Shown piece by piece: positions 7,625 through 17,565 of a stretch of DNA of 64,000 nucleotides. The stretch is from an uncultured Ruminiclostridium sp. (GTDB lineage: Bacteria; Bacillota; Clostridia; Oscillospirales; Ruminococcaceae). The stretch spans positions 1-64,000 of the forward strand of contig CAKSFR010000013.1 in the NCBI GenBank assembly GCA_934454635.1. The letters run 5' to 3'. Within the stretch, counting starts at the first letter, position 1; every line of letters starts with the position of its first letter. Below the pieces are notes generated by a model. The model did no database searches. It worked only from the letters and a program-made list of their open reading frames with translations, and was not told the origin of the DNA. The translations under genes were made by a program, and so were the position numbers.

Positions 7625-8953
7625 TCATTCAACCTCGCCGATAAGATTGTTTTCAAGACAGTCGGTTATTTTCAGCTTAACGAACTGCCCCATAAACAGC
7701 TTTTTCTTGCTTGTGAAATACATCATTCCGTCAATTTCGGGAGCGTATGAAGCGTCACGCCCGAAGTACATTTCGGAATATCGGTCATAGCCCTCGACAA
7801 CAGCCTCTGTTTCCGTGCCTATTCGCGCCGAACAGTAATCGCTGACGCGTATTTCCTGCTGTTCCATTATTATATCGGCGCGGTGAACCTTTTCCGCTTC
7901 GGCTATCTGATTCGGGAAGTCCGCCGCAGGCGTTCCCTCCTCCTGAGAATAGGCGAAACAGCCGAGCCGCTCAAAGCGTATCTCATGCGCAAATTCCGCA
8001 AGCTCGGTGAACTGTTCCTCGGTTTCGCCGGGGAAGCCCGTAATGAACGTCGTGCGAAGCGTAAGCCCCGGGATTCTCTCGCGCAGCTTCTTTATAAGCG
8101 CAGTCAGGCTCGCGCGGTCGCCCGTACGGTTCATGTCGCGCAGAATTTCCGAGTTGCAGTGCTGAAGCGGCAGATCGATGTATTTGCAGACCTTTTCCTG
8201 CTTTGCGATAACGTCGATAAGCTCGTCTGTCATGCGTTCGGGGTAACAGTAGAGCAGTCTTATCCACTTTACGTCAAGCTCGCAGAGCTTATTCACAAGC
8301 TCGGGGAGCATAAACTTTCCGTAAAGATCCTCGCCGTAGCGCGTCGTGTCCTGAGCAATAAGGATAAGTTCCTTTACGCCGCTTTTTACAAGTCCCTCAG
8401 CCTCGGCGATTATATTTTCCATCGTGCGCGAACGGAAGCGCCCGCGTATCTGCGGGATTGCGCAGTATGTACAGCAGTTGTCGCAGCCGTCCGCGATTCT
8501 CAGGTACGCGTAGTGCGGTAGGGTGGAGAGCATACGGTCGCCCTCCATGGTGTGCTCCTCGGCTTTTCCGAAGTCGATTATGCGTTCGCCGCCCGCAACG
8601 CGGTTCACAACGTCAACAATATCCTGATTTCTGCCTATGCCGAGAACCGCGTCGATTTCGGGGAACTCCTCGTCCATCTGCTGCTGATAACGTTGGGCAA
8701 GGCAGCCCGTAACGATAATTTTTTTATTGATCCCGTCGTTTTTGCGGTTTATCGCTTCGCAGATCTCCTCGATAGCTTCTTCCTTTGCGCTTTGGATAAA
8801 TCCGCAGGTGTTTATGATAACAACATCGGCAAGACCCGCCTCGGGAACAAGCTTAAAGCCCGCTTTATCGAGCTTTGCAAGCATAAGCTCCGCGTCGCAC
8901 TGGTTTTTGGGGCAGCCGAGTGAAACTACCCCGACTTTTATCGGTTCAGACAT
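7625..8953 (-). CDS. rimO: Ribosomal protein S12 methylthiotransferase RimO
   Basis: A 442-residue radical SAM enzyme that adds a methylthio group to the conserved Asp of ribosomal protein S12. The order is an N-terminal UPF0004 domain with three cluster-binding Cys (SLGCPKNQCD, NTCGF, TGCLAQ), a radical SAM Cx3Cx2C (CDNCCTYC), then a C-terminal TRAM domain (about 375-442). The PQIRGRFRSR sequence is typical of RimO rather than MiaB. AAAGGAAA lies before the ATG. It overlaps the pgsA region and follows recX by about 34 bases. Confidence 0.93.
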   Translation of the reverse strand: MSEPIKVGVVSLGCPKNQCDAELMLAKLDKAGFKLVPEAGLADVVIINTCGFIQSAKEEAIEEICEAINRKNDGINKKIIVTGCLAQRYQQQMDEEFPEIDAVLGIGRNQDIVDVVNRVAGGERIIDFGKAEEHTMEGDRMLSTLPHYAYLRIADGCDNCCTYCAIPQIRGRFRSRTMENIIAEAEGLVKSGVKELILIAQDTTRYGEDLYGKFMLPELVNKLCELDVKWIRLLYCYPERMTDELIDVIAKQEKVCKYIDLPLQHCNSEILRDMNRTGDRASLTALIKKLRERIPGLTLRTTFITGFPGETEEQFTELAEFAHEIRFERLGCFAYSQEEGTPAADFPNQIAEAEKVHRADIIMEQQEIRVSDYCSARIGTETEAVVEGYDRYSEMYFGRDASYAPEIDGMMYFTSKKKLFMGQFVKLKITDCLENNLIGEVE

Positions 8954-8987
8954 ATCAAAACATTTCCTTTCGGTATTATGGAATCAC

Positions 8988-9491
8988 TTATTCCTCCCAC
9001 TCGGGGGAGTCAAAATCCTCTTCCGCGTTTTCGCGTACAATTTCTATCGCGCTTTTTACCTCGCCATAGCTGAACCCACGGCGCGCAAGCGCGGCGACGA
9101 CCTTCTGAAGCTCTTTCCTGCCTTCAAGCCCCTCGCCGAAAAGCCTGTCGCTGTATTTCTGCTCAATAAGCTGCACAAGCCCCTCAAGCCGCGTTTCCTC
9201 CGGATATTCCGCGAGAACCGCCTCCGCCGTTTCGCGGTCTATCCCTTTTTGAAGCATCATATACTGCGCGCGGCGAACGCCGTACTTCTTTACCTCTATG
9301 TAGTGCCGCGCGAGCCGCTTCGCATAGCGCTCCTCGTCAAGATAGCCGTATTCTTCGACAAATTTGAGAACCTTTTCACAGGTTTCCTCGCTGTAATTGT
9401 TAAGCAGCTTCTTATAAAGCTCCTTACGGCTGTAATCGCGCCCGCCGAGCAGATACAGCGCCCGCCGCTTTGCAGTGTCAAGCTCCGTCAT
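8988..9491 (-). CDS. recX: Regulatory protein RecX
   Basis: 167 residues, made of repeated three-helix modules of the RecX family ([44 protein letters not shown]). RecX binds RecA filaments and limits recombination. The start overlaps the recA stop by four bases (ATGA), so translation is coupled. The acidic C-terminal tail ([11 protein letters not shown]) is short. Confidence 0.9.
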   Translation of the reverse strand: MTELDTAKRRALYLLGGRDYSRKELYKKLLNNYSEETCEKVLKFVEEYGYLDEERYAKRLARHYIEVKKYGVRRAQYMMLQKGIDRETAEAVLAEYPEETRLEGLVQLIEQKYSDRLFGEGLEGRKELQKVVAALARRGFSYGEVKSAIEIVRENAEEDFDSPEWEE

Positions 9492-10720
9492 TCGCCCATT
9501 TCATCGAGGGAAAATTCCTCAAAATCATCGTCCGCGTCAACAACAACGCTCTTTTTCGATTTTGATTTTTTGGGTGCAGCCTTCGGCGCTTCGCTTTCGG
9601 CGGGAGCTTCCGCTTCGGTCTGAGCAGGAGCGGTTTCAGCCGCCTCGGACGGATTTCCCTCCTCTTCGTCGCCCGAATAAGCAAGCTTCTGGGCGTTCGC
9701 CATTATCTTTTCCTCAAGCTCTTTCTGAATATCGGGATTTTCGGCAATGAACTTCTTTGCGTTCTCTCTGCCCTGTCCGATTCGCATATCGTTATAGCTG
9801 AACCAAGCGCCCGACTTCTTCACAAGTCCGAGCTCAACCGAATAGTCGAGAATTTCGCCGAGCTTTGAAATTCCGTGACCGAAAATCATATCAAATTCAC
9901 AGGTCTTAAACGGCGGCGCCACCTTATTTTTGATTACCTTGCACTTTGTGCGGTTGCCGATATTGTCCGCGCCTTCCTTTATCGCTTCGCCCTTGCGGAC
10001 TTCTATTCGCACGGACGCATAGAATTTAAGCGCGCGTCCGCCGGGAGTAGTTTCGGGGTTGCCGTATACAACGCCGATCTTTTCGCGTATCTGGTTAATG
10101 AATATCGCAACGGTGTTCGACTTTGAGATGACCGCCGTGAGCTTCTTCATAGCCGCCGACATAAGGCGCGCCTGAACTCCGACAAAGCTGTCGCCCATAT
10201 CGCCGTCGATCTCAGCCTTTGTTACCATTGCCGCAACCGAGTCGAGCACGATTATGTCGATAGCGCCCGAACGCACGAGCGCTTCCATTATATCGAGCGC
10301 CTGTTCGCCCGTGTCCGGCTGAGAAACGATAAGCTGGTCTATATCTACGCCGAGCGCCTTAGCGTAAACGGGGTCGAGCGCGTGCTCAACGTCTACGAAC
10401 GCAGCAATTCCGCCGCGCTTCTGCGCTTCTGCGATAGCGTGGAGCGTAACCGTGGTTTTACCGCCCGATTCCGGCCCGAAAATTTCGATAATTCTGCCCT
10501 TTGGAAGTCCGCCGATGCCGAGCGCCATATCAAGACCTATTGAACCCGTCGGGATAGACTCGACGTTAAGCGCGGCCTTTTCGCCCATTCTCATTACCGA
10601 GCCTGCGCCGAACTGTTTTTCTATATTCGCAAGCGCCGCGTCGAGAGCTTTTTTCTTTTCCTCCGCCGTTGTCGGCTTTTCCAGCGTCTTTTTCGGCGAG
10701 TTATTGTTACTTTTAGCCAT
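9488..10720 (-). CDS. recA: Recombinase RecA
   Basis: 410 residues. The RecA core occupies about 1-345, with Walker [10 protein letters not shown] (the second Ser of the usual GPESSGKTT is Gly), the L2 region with [18 protein letters not shown], and the KNKVAPPFK motif. The protein carries an unusually long tail of about 65 residues, Ala/Pro/Glu-rich then a Lys-Ser patch (PKKSKSKKS) then Asp/Glu-rich. The tail is probably disordered and may modulate DNA binding. It is first in the recA-recX-rimO-pgsA operon. A TATAAT (10770-10775, minus) lies upstream. I find no GAAC-N4-GTTC LexA box, so SOS control is not visible. Confidence 0.96.
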   Translation of the reverse strand: MAKSNNNSPKKTLEKPTTAEEKKKALDAALANIEKQFGAGSVMRMGEKAALNVESIPTGSIGLDMALGIGGLPKGRIIEIFGPESGGKTTVTLHAIAEAQKRGGIAAFVDVEHALDPVYAKALGVDIDQLIVSQPDTGEQALDIMEALVRSGAIDIIVLDSVAAMVTKAEIDGDMGDSFVGVQARLMSAAMKKLTAVISKSNTVAIFINQIREKIGVVYGNPETTPGGRALKFYASVRIEVRKGEAIKEGADNIGNRTKCKVIKNKVAPPFKTCEFDMIFGHGISKLGEILDYSVELGLVKKSGAWFSYNDMRIGQGRENAKKFIAENPDIQKELEEKIMANAQKLAYSGDEEEGNPSEAAETAPAQTEAEAPAESEAPKAAPKKSKSKKSVVVDADDDFEEFSLDEMGE

Positions 10721-10775
10721 TTTTCATACATTCCTTTCTTTATTTGAGTGTATTTATTTCCACAATGCTATTATA

Positions 10776-13526
10776 TCACATCTTCTGTCCGATTTTTGGG
10801 ACAGCTTCGCTTTCGAGCAGCTCTTCTATGCGATCCGCATACCGAAGAGCGCGGGCGTAATCCAGCACGCCGACAACCTCGCCTATGTAATAAACGCAGC
10901 GTTCGATCTCCTCGTCGCAGTTAAACCTTATCATCTCGTCTGCAAGCCTTGCCGATTCGTTGAAATCCTCGGCGGAAAGCGCCGCGCGGAGCTGTTCAAG
11001 CAGCCGTCTGAACCGCGTGGGTGCGTCCTCTTCGGTATCCTTTCCGACCGCGCTCGCAAACTGCTCCGAAAATCGGCGCAGCTTCTTTGCAAAAAGAATA
11101 TGCTTGTCTTCAAGCGCGCTTCGGTCGCCAAGCTTCGCTTCCTGTTCAATAAGACCCGCAAGCTCCGACATTTCGGTCATTCCGAGGCTTCGCAAAGTGC
11201 CTTTAAGCCCGTGAACATAGATCGCGTAATCGGACAGATTTCCCGAAGCGAACACGTTTTCAAGCTTATAGACCGTTTCGGGAGCAGCCATTGCGCAAAG
11301 CACGGAGCCGAGCGTTTCTTCTCCGCCGCAGCTTTCAGCCGCTGCCGCTGCGTCCAGTCCGTCGATAGCCGAAAGGCTGTCCAAAAAGGGCGAAAAAGAT
11401 TCACCACGCTCTTTCTCGGGAGAAACGGACGGGGCGGGGAGCTGTTTTTCCTTTGGAATATAGCGCCGCAAAACCTCGTCGAGCCTGACTTTTTCAATAG
11501 GCTTCGTCAGAAAATCATTCATGCCCGCCTCGCGGTAACGGAAGTCCTCAGCACCGGCAAGAGCCGCCGTAAGCGCAATTATCGGCACTTTTTTGAACTT
11601 TTCGCCGTTAAGATTGCGGATAACGGCGGTCGCCTTCAAGCCGTCAAGCTCGGGCATTATCCCGTCCATAAACACAAGGTCGTAATCGTTTTCGCGCACC
11701 ATGCGTATCGCCTGAACGCCGTTTTTTGCAATGTCGGGAGATATTCCGTATTCCGAAAGGCGCTGTGCCGAAATAAGACGCGATTCGTCGTTATCGTCGG
11801 TCAGCAATATTTTTGCGTTAGGCGCAATAAACGCTTCTTTTTTTGAATATGCGCCGCCCGCCGCGCCGAAAAGCTCCAGCAAAGCCATTGCGGTCACGGG
11901 CTTATACAGCGTCCGAACGGATTTTCCGAGGGAAGGGTTAGTTCCCGCAGAGGCAACTACCGTCACCGCCGCGTCGTTATTTCCGCGCAAATCTCCGCCC
12001 ACGCGCGCATAATCGTCATAATCTATTAAAATATCGGTAAACCCGCGCAGCTCGTCCTTTGCGAGAGTGCGGAAATCCTCGGTTTTTGTGTGGCGTATGC
12101 CGAGCGACGAAAGCTCGGCGGATATTGCGAGAAGCTGTTCCTTATCGCGAAACGAGGCGAGAACGTTTCTGCCCGCCGCCTTTTCCCGCTGTATACAGGG
12201 GCTTGGGTCGGCAACGTCCTGCGGTATCTCCGCACGGAATGTGCTGCCCGCACCGTAGGCGCTTTCAGCCGTAAGAGTTCCGCCCATCAGCGCGGTCAGC
12301 TTCTTACAGATAGGCAGACCAAGACCCGTTCCCTCGGCGCCGTTGCGCTTAAGGCGGTCGGCCTGCTCATACGCGTCAAAAAGGCGCTCCATATCGCCTG
12401 CGGTAATGCCGATACCCGTATCGCGCACCTCGATACAGAGGATCGCTCGTTCGCCGTCGGGCTTTGCCGAAATTGAAACGTTTATTGTTCCGTGGCGGGT
12501 GTATTTCGCAGCGTTATCGGTGAGATTGAGCAAAATCCGATGCACCCGACCTCTGTCACCGACTAAAACGGCAGGCGTTTCGGGGGAAATATCCGTGATA
12601 AGCTGAACAACATTCGGGTCGATTTTAGGGGAAACGACCGCACACACCTCGTCAACCACCGCAAGGATACTGTATTCGTCATGCGCAAGCTTTGTTTTTC
12701 CCGCACCAAGCTTTGAATAATCCAGAACGTCGTTCACGACCCCGAGAAGCGACAAAGCCGCCGTATGTACCCTTTCCGCGCACTGCTGCGCCTGCGGCGA
12801 AAGCTCGTCGCGCATCGCAAGCTCGGTCATTCCGATTATTCCGTTTATCGGAGAGCGCAGCTCGTGGCTCATATCCGCGAGAAAGGCTGCGGAGCAGTCC
12901 GCCGCGTGCTCTGCGTCCTCTTTCTTTCGCTGCGCCGTGCGAAGCTGTTCTTCCTGCTCGCGTATTTTCCGCGACAGCATTTTTTCCGAGAATCTGCTGA
13001 AGCGAATAGCACAAAAGCACACCACGCAGCCGCCGTAAAATACCAGCGCCGCAGAAATAAGCGGAACGATCGTTTCCATACTGTCGAAAATGAAGCGGAA
13101 ATTCACCAAAATACAAATCGCGCCTATCGCCGTTCCCTCGACAGCGGATATACATATAAGATGTTCGTCGCCGAAAAGCGCGGCGAAACATACCGAAACC
13201 GCGAAAAACGCCAAGCCTGCCCAAGGTCTTGGCGATAAAACGGCGCAGAGTCCGCAGACCGTCGCCGACGAGAGTGAGAACCAAAGCTTATACACCGCGC
13301 GCGGCAGGCGCTTAAGCCCAAGAAGAACTATTCCCGCCGCAAGGCATACTCCGAAAAGCGGCAGAAGCTCCAAAGGCAGCCCCAACAGCCGCACGAACAC
13401 GGAAAAGAAAAGCAGGTATATAACGCTGAATATCCCGCACAACAAAGAAGCGCGGCGGAAAAGCATTCCGTCTACTTCTTCGGGATAGCTCTGTTCGTTT
13501 TTTTCGCGGGCTTTCAGCTCTTTCAT
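10776..13526 (-). CDS. Hybrid sensor histidine kinase with receiver and HPt domains
   Basis: 916 residues from the ATG at 13526. An upstream GTG at 13580 is unlikely because the promoter start site would fall only a few bases before it. About six membrane helices form the sensor (about 25-185). A short coiled coil leads to the HisKA domain with SHELRSPINGIIG, then HATPase with NLTDNAAKYT, DTGIGI and GTGLGLPI. Next comes a degenerate receiver-like region lacking the phospho-Asp context, then a true receiver with FMDGIMPELDGL and LTKPIEK. It ends with an HPt domain carrying the phosphorylatable His in YVHGLKGTLRSLG. The phosphorelay could run His-Asp-His within one chain. No response regulator gene is adjacent, so its output is unknown. 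Confidence 0.9.
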   Translation of the reverse strand: MKELKAREKNEQSYPEEVDGMLFRRASLLCGIFSVIYLLFFSVFVRLLGLPLELLPLFGVCLAAGIVLLGLKRLPRAVYKLWFSLSSATVCGLCAVLSPRPWAGLAFFAVSVCFAALFGDEHLICISAVEGTAIGAICILVNFRFIFDSMETIVPLISAALVFYGGCVVCFCAIRFSRFSEKMLSRKIREQEEQLRTAQRKKEDAEHAADCSAAFLADMSHELRSPINGIIGMTELAMRDELSPQAQQCAERVHTAALSLLGVVNDVLDYSKLGAGKTKLAHDEYSILAVVDEVCAVVSPKIDPNVVQLITDISPETPAVLVGDRGRVHRILLNLTDNAAKYTRHGTINVSISAKPDGERAILCIEVRDTGIGITAGDMERLFDAYEQADRLKRNGAEGTGLGLPICKKLTALMGGTLTAESAYGAGSTFRAEIPQDVADPSPCIQREKAAGRNVLASFRDKEQLLAISAELSSLGIRHTKTEDFRTLAKDELRGFTDILIDYDDYARVGGDLRGNNDAAVTVVASAGTNPSLGKSVRTLYKPVTAMALLELFGAAGGAYSKKEAFIAPNAKILLTDDNDESRLISAQRLSEYGISPDIAKNGVQAIRMVRENDYDLVFMDGIMPELDGLKATAVIRNLNGEKFKKVPIIALTAALAGAEDFRYREAGMNDFLTKPIEKVRLDEVLRRYIPKEKQLPAPSVSPEKERGESFSPFLDSLSAIDGLDAAAAAESCGGEETLGSVLCAMAAPETVYKLENVFASGNLSDYAIYVHGLKGTLRSLGMTEMSELAGLIEQEAKLGDRSALEDKHILFAKKLRRFSEQFASAVGKDTEEDAPTRFRRLLEQLRAALSAEDFNESARLADEMIRFNCDEEIERCVYYIGEVVGVLDYARALRYADRIEELLESEAVPKIGQKM

Positions 13527-13590
13527 TGTTATGTTCAATCCTTTCGCGCGAAGGGGATTCTTTCTGTCGAAGGCGTACACGCCTACATCA

Positions 13591-13619
13591 ATTATAGCAC
13601 ATTTTCGCCTCGATTACAA
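13591..13619 (-). promoter_or_regulatory. Sigma-A promoter of the histidine kinase gene
   Basis: On the minus strand TTGTAA (13614-13619), 17 bases and TATAAT (13591-13596). The predicted start site near 13584 argues for the ATG at 13526 as the start codon. Confidence 0.7.
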
Positions 13620-13691
13620 CCGTTTTGTCGGTTTTTTCGGCGAGGTTTTGTTCAGGCTGCCCCATTGCGACGTCCGGCAATTCCCGCCTGC

Positions 13692-13786
13692 GGCGGGCGC
13701 AGCCCGCGGAATTGCGAAGCAATTCCGCGCCGCCTGTCGGCGAAGCCGACAGGCGCGTCCCGCGAAGCGGGACGGCTGCGCCCGCC
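13692..13786. repeat. Cloverleaf repeat element E
   Basis: The cleanest core in the window. A perfect 13-base outer stem GGCGGGCGCAGCC/GGCTGCGCCCGCC encloses three perfect arms, each with a GAA loop: CGCGGAATTGC (13705-13729), GCCTGTCGGC (13732-13754) and GTCCCGC (13757-13773). The arm sequences differ from those of all other copies. It lies between the histidine kinase promoter and the end of the thioredoxin gene. Confidence 0.88.
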
Positions 13787-13824
13787 GTGGGCGGGAAGCA
13801 CAGGGTGCGCCGGTTAAGCGTGAA

Positions 13825-14151
13825 TCAAAGCTTGCGGTTACCGCCGAGCACGCCGAGGATCTGCTCCTTGCCGACTGCGCCGACAAGCGTGTCGGTAACG
13901 CTGCCGCCGCGAAAGAGCAGCATAGTGGGAACGCTGCGGATATGATAGCGCTCCGCAAGCTCCGGTTCGTCCCCGACGTTGACCTTCCCTATGCGCGCCG
14001 TCCCGTCAAGCTCCGCGCTGAGCGATTCAAGCACGGGCGCAAGCATTCGGCAGGGCATACACCAGCTTGCGTAAAAATCTACCAGCACGGGCAGCTCCGA
14101 GCCAATGACCTCTTTTTCAAAATTCTCCTCATTTGCAGTAAATGTCGCCAT
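13825..14151 (-). CDS. trxA: Thioredoxin family protein
   Basis: 108 residues from the ATG at 14151 (AAGGAG upstream; a further upstream ATG would add ten basic residues). The thioredoxin fold is complete: DFYASWCMPCRMLAP active site, then the cis-Pro in IRSVPTMLLFRGG. The active site is WCMPC rather than the usual WCGPC, which should shift its redox potential. A general disulfide reductase role is likely. It follows the HD and PfkB genes on the same strand. Confidence 0.88.
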   Translation of the reverse strand: MATFTANEENFEKEVIGSELPVLVDFYASWCMPCRMLAPVLESLSAELDGTARIGKVNVGDEPELAERYHIRSVPTMLLFRGGSVTDTLVGAVGKEQILGVLGGNRKL

Positions 14152-14207
14152 TTTCGTTCTCCTTTTTGTATGCATTTTCACAAAAAGTATTGACCGCAGG
14201 GCAGGGA

Positions 14208-14792
14208 TTATTCGAGGAAATAAGAGGCTTCCATGTCCGCAGTCGCCAGCGCGAACGCGAGCGGATATTTTTCAAGCGCACGACCAACAAGATTGTTGTC
14301 CTCGGGTCCCGAAAAGCCCATGTGCCAGCGAATCGCCATGGCTTCCTCGCGCGTCAGGCGCATGAAGCCGCTTATCATATAGACCGATTTTTCGCCGTGA
14401 CCGTAGGGGAGTTCGTCCTCGGTTCTGTATGTCGGAACACGCTCCCACACGCCCGCTTCGTTTTTTACGTTGCGGAAATCGCGCTTGTATGTATCGGTTT
14501 TGCAGAGGTCGTGCAGCAGCGCCGAGATCGCGATCGTTTCCTCGGAATAGCTCATTTTGTAAAGCTCCTTCACCCTCGGGCGCGAAAGGTAATCCTTCAG
14601 GCAGTGATATACGTTAAGCGAATGCTGCGCAAGCCCGCCGTCGTATGAGCCGTGAAAACGCGTGCTTGCGGGCGAGATGAAAAAATCACACTTATTTATA
14701 AGGTAATCAAGCAGCTTATCGGAGCCCTCGCGGGTTATATTCGCCCGAAAAATTTCGATAAACTCCTCTTTATTTTTTTCAATATCCGTCAT
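14208..14792 (-). CDS. HD domain protein
   Basis: 194 residues from the ATG at 14792, preceded by AAGGAG. HD-superfamily metal ligands are visible: HSLNVY (His), then ALLHDLCKTD (His-Asp). A later WHMGF may also be involved. Such proteins are metal-dependent phosphohydrolases, often of nucleotides. The substrate is unknown. It starts one base after the PfkB stop, so the two are probably co-translated; a link to that kinase is possible but not shown. Confidence 0.8.
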   Translation of the reverse strand: MTDIEKNKEEFIEIFRANITREGSDKLLDYLINKCDFFISPASTRFHGSYDGGLAQHSLNVYHCLKDYLSRPRVKELYKMSYSEETIAISALLHDLCKTDTYKRDFRNVKNEAGVWERVPTYRTEDELPYGHGEKSVYMISGFMRLTREEAMAIRWHMGFSGPEDNNLVGRALEKYPLAFALATADMEASYFLE

Positions 14793-14793
14793 T

Positions 14794-15600
14794 TTACGCT
14801 CCTTTTTGCGGAATACCGCCGTAAATTCCAAGAACCTTTGCCGCGCAGCGGCTTCCCGTACGAAGTGCGGAGGAAATATCCCTGTTCAGCATAAAATCGA
14901 CTGCGAAACCCGCCTGAAAATTGTCGCCGCAGCCCGTTGTGTCAACGACCTCGCCGAACCTTTCCGCCGCGCAGGTATGCTCTCTGCCGCGGAAATAGCT
15001 TTTGCTGCCCTCTGCGGCAAGCGTTACAGTGAATATGCCGCCGTATTTCTCGGACAGCTCCCGCGCTTTTCGGCAAACCTCCTCGTCGCCGCTCATAAAA
15101 GCAAAGTCAATGTCCGCAAAATATTCCTCAAAATCGTCGAAATTGCGCGTGTTGTCAAAATCGACCGAGAAGCGGAATTTTCCTCTTTTTTTCAGCGCTG
15201 CCGCGTGCGCGAACGCGGGACAGGTGACGGTCGTGTGAACAACGTCCGACCCGAAAATAAGCTCGTCGTCCTCCTCCGAGGGAATAAACTCGCTGTAAAC
15301 CCCGCCGTCCCACGAATCTGGTTTGTAATAACGGTCGCCCTCCTCGGTCAGGTATGTGATATTCCGCGCGGTCCTGCCGCTAAGCGTATAGAAGTGCGAC
15401 ATATCAACGCCGTGTTCGGCGGCGGTGCGGCGGATAAGCTTTTCATAGTCATCTTCTCCGGCAGCGCCGATAAGATACACCTGCGCTTCGGGGTCGGCGT
15501 TCTTCGCCGCGCAGGCGTAGTTCAGCGCCTCTCCTCCGGGATATACATTTCCGTTTTCAAAAACATCTGCGCAGGCGCAGGTAAGTGCAGTTATTATCAT
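14794..15600 (-). CDS. PfkB family sugar kinase, fructoselysine-6-kinase-like
   Basis: A 268-residue ribokinase-fold enzyme. The N-terminal substrate region has YPGGEALNYACAAK, and the C-terminal signature DTTGCGDNFQAGF holds the anion hole and catalytic Asp. It is short for the family and most like FrlD (fructoselysine 6-kinase), but no deglycase gene is adjacent, so the substrate is uncertain. It is first in a group with the HD and thioredoxin genes. A terminator separates it from the ABC ATPase upstream. Confidence 0.78.
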   Translation of the reverse strand: MIITALTCACADVFENGNVYPGGEALNYACAAKNADPEAQVYLIGAAGEDDYEKLIRRTAAEHGVDMSHFYTLSGRTARNITYLTEEGDRYYKPDSWDGGVYSEFIPSEEDDELIFGSDVVHTTVTCPAFAHAAALKKRGKFRFSVDFDNTRNFDDFEEYFADIDFAFMSGDEEVCRKARELSEKYGGIFTVTLAAEGSKSYFRGREHTCAAERFGEVVDTTGCGDNFQAGFAVDFMLNRDISSALRTGSRCAAKVLGIYGGIPQKGA

Positions 15601-15617
15601 AATGTCCTCCGAAAAAC

Positions 15618-15647
15618 AAAAGCCGCACCAGAAAAGGTACGGCTTTC
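15618..15647 (-). terminator. Terminator of the sugar ABC ATPase gene
   Basis: On the minus strand AAGCCGTACC/GGTGCGGCTT with a six-base loop, followed by TTGTTTTT. Confidence 0.8.
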
Positions 15648-15659
15648 GGGCAAATTCGA

Positions 15660-16802
15660 TTAAGAAAGAATTGCGTGCTCGTCGTTTGCGTCGAACAGGT
15701 GAATCTTGTTCGGGTCGATAGCAAGCTTTACTACGTCCTGAGGACGAGCTGCGCAGCGAGGAGATACGCGCGCGGTAATCGGAATACCCTCGCAGGTGAG
15801 GTACAGGTAAGTTTCAGCACCCATCATTTCCGTTACGTCTACGTTTGCTTCGATAATACCGGTGGAAGCAGCGGAGAGGAACATTTCCTCATCGTGAATG
15901 CTTTCGGGACGAACGCCGAGGACAACTTCCTTATCAACATAGTAGTTGAGAGCTTCAGCGTCAACCTTTGCGGAGGGAAGTTCAACGTAGAACTTTCTGC
16001 CTCTGGAGGTCTTGGTGTCTTCAGAACCAAATTCTACGGTGTACTTGCCGTTTACCATGATGAGCTTAGCGTTGATGAAGTTCATCTGAGGTGTGCCGAT
16101 AAAGCCTGCAACGAACTTGTTTACGGGGTTTTCATAAAGGTTGAGAGGCGAGTCGATCTGCTGAATGTAACCATCCTTCATAACTACGATTCTGTCGCCC
16201 ATCGTCATAGCTTCGATCTGGTCGTGCGTTACATAGATAAACGTTGTACCGAGCTTCTTATGGAGCTTGGATAACTCGGTTCTCATCTGTGCACGAAGCT
16301 TTGCGTCGAGGTTGGAGAGCGGCTCGTCAAGTAAGAATACCTGAGGATCGCGAACTATCGCACGTCCTAAAGCTACACGCTGACGCTGACCGCCGGATAA
16401 AGCCTTCGGCTTTCTGTCGAGCAGATGAGCGATATCGAGGATCTTTGCAGCTTCTTCAACGAGCTTCTTGATCTCGTCCTTCGGAACCTTTCTGAGCTTT
16501 AAGCCGAACGCCATGTTCTCAAAAACGGTCATATGAGGATAAAGAGCGTAGTTCTGGAAAACCATCGCGATATCTCTGTCCTTAGGAGCAACGTCGTTTA
16601 CGAGTCTGTCGCCGATGAATAATTCACCTTCGGAAATTTCTTCAAGACCTGCAATCATACGGAGAGTTGTGGATTTACCGCATCCGGAAGGACCAACGAG
16701 GATAATAAATTCCTTATCCTTGATGTTCATGGAGAAGTCGGAAACCGCTACAACGCCGCCGGGGTAGCGCTTATATATGCCTCTGAGTGATAAACTTGCC
16801 AT
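15660..16802 (-). CDS. Multi-sugar ABC transporter ATPase (MsmX/UgpC family)
   Basis: A 380-residue cytoplasmic ATPase that energises sugar importers. Walker A is GPSGCGKST, followed by the Q-loop in [11 protein letters not shown], signature [14 protein letters not shown], Walker [15 protein letters not shown] and switch His in [11 protein letters not shown]-terminal OB-fold regulatory domain (about 235-380) follows. It stands alone with its own promoter and terminator and no permease genes nearby. This is typical of MsmX-type subunits that serve several importers. Ribosome binding site AGGAGG at 16811-16816. Codon use is less GC-rich than in its neighbours, as in highly expressed genes. Confidence 0.92.
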   Translation of the reverse strand: MASLSLRGIYKRYPGGVVAVSDFSMNIKDKEFIILVGPSGCGKSTTLRMIAGLEEISEGELFIGDRLVNDVAPKDRDIAMVFQNYALYPHMTVFENMAFGLKLRKVPKDEIKKLVEEAAKILDIAHLLDRKPKALSGGQRQRVALGRAIVRDPQVFLLDEPLSNLDAKLRAQMRTELSKLHKKLGTTFIYVTHDQIEAMTMGDRIVVMKDGYIQQIDSPLNLYENPVNKFVAGFIGTPQMNFINAKLIMVNGKYTVEFGSEDTKTSRGRKFYVELPSAKVDAEALNYYVDKEVVLGVRPESIHDEEMFLSAASTGIIEANVDVTEMMGAETYLYLTCEGIPITARVSPRCAARPQDVVKLAIDPNKIHLFDANDEHAILS

Positions 16803-17133
16803 TTATGTGACCTCCTGTGGATAATGATTTTACTCATATATAATACCAAAAAAAGAGCGAAAATGTAAGTACCTAATTGACTAAAATTTGTTTGGGCGGT
16901 TTATGTAAAATGACTAATGCCGATAAAAGCCCACAAAGATTGTACCTTTTTTGTGGTAAATATCAACAAAAAAGAGTGCTGTTTGCGCCGTTCTGCGCGT
17001 TTTTCAGCCTACTGTTTAAAAATTTTTGTCTATTTTGTTTATTGTCACGAATAATTTTTGTTTATTATTTCTCATATAATGCAGGGAATATATTTATTTT
17101 TGTCGGATTATGCACCGAAAGGAGCGGTTTTTT
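16803..17133. other. Divergent intergenic region
   Basis: AT-rich region between two divergent genes. On the minus strand TTACAT (16863-16868), 17 bases and TATTAT (16840-16845) may be the promoter of the sugar ATPase gene. On the plus strand a TATAAT near 17074 lies before the DUF4830 gene with only a weak -35. No hairpin, conserved RNA or small gene stands out. Confidence 0.45.
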
Positions 17134-17565
17134 ATGAAAAAGAAGAACTTTACCGCAGTTATTGCCATATCGGCGGCAACGACAGCGGCGTTCGTCGCGG
17201 TCTGCTCTGCCGTCCGCGAAAGCGGATACCGCGCGGAAAGCGCCTCAGACGTAGCGCAGTATCTCTCCGAGCGCGGGATAACCGCCGTTTGTCCGACGGA
17301 AAAGGAGATAACCGTGCCGTCGGTTTTCGGCGAAGTGTACGAACGCTATAACGACCTCCAGAAAGAAAGCGGGTTCGACCTTTCGCGCCACCGCGGACAT
17401 TCCGCGACCGTCTACACCTTTATAGCCGCGGGATATACCGACGCGGCGGGCGAACCCTGCAAAAACGCCGAGGTTCACGTTATCGTCTGCGACGGAAAAA
17501 TCGTCGGCGGGGATATTTCCACCGCCGCGCTCGACGGGTTCATGGTCGGTCTGCCGAAAGAGTGA
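17134..17565 (+). CDS. DUF4830 domain protein
   Basis: 143 residues from the ATG preceded by AAAGGAG (a frame upstream could add eight residues). The N-terminal hydrophobic stretch (about 6-26) is a signal peptide or anchor. The remainder matches what I know of DUF4830: VPSVFGEVYERYNDLQKESGFDLS, then GHSATVYTF and a C-terminal DGKIVGGDIST ... LDGFM. The protein is probably extracellular. The function is unknown. Its stop codon directly abuts that of the converging lyase gene. Confidence 0.75.
   Translation: MKKKNFTAVIAISAATTAAFVAVCSAVRESGYRAESASDVAQYLSERGITAVCPTEKEITVPSVFGEVYERYNDLQKESGFDLSRHRGHSATVYTFIAAGYTDAAGEPCKNAEVHVIVCDGKIVGGDISTAALDGFMVGLPKE

Noticed and set aside
13527..13580. Longer histidine kinase from GTG 13580
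   Set aside because: The promoter -10 at 13591-13596 would leave almost no leader, and the ATG at 13526 has GAAAGGA upstream.
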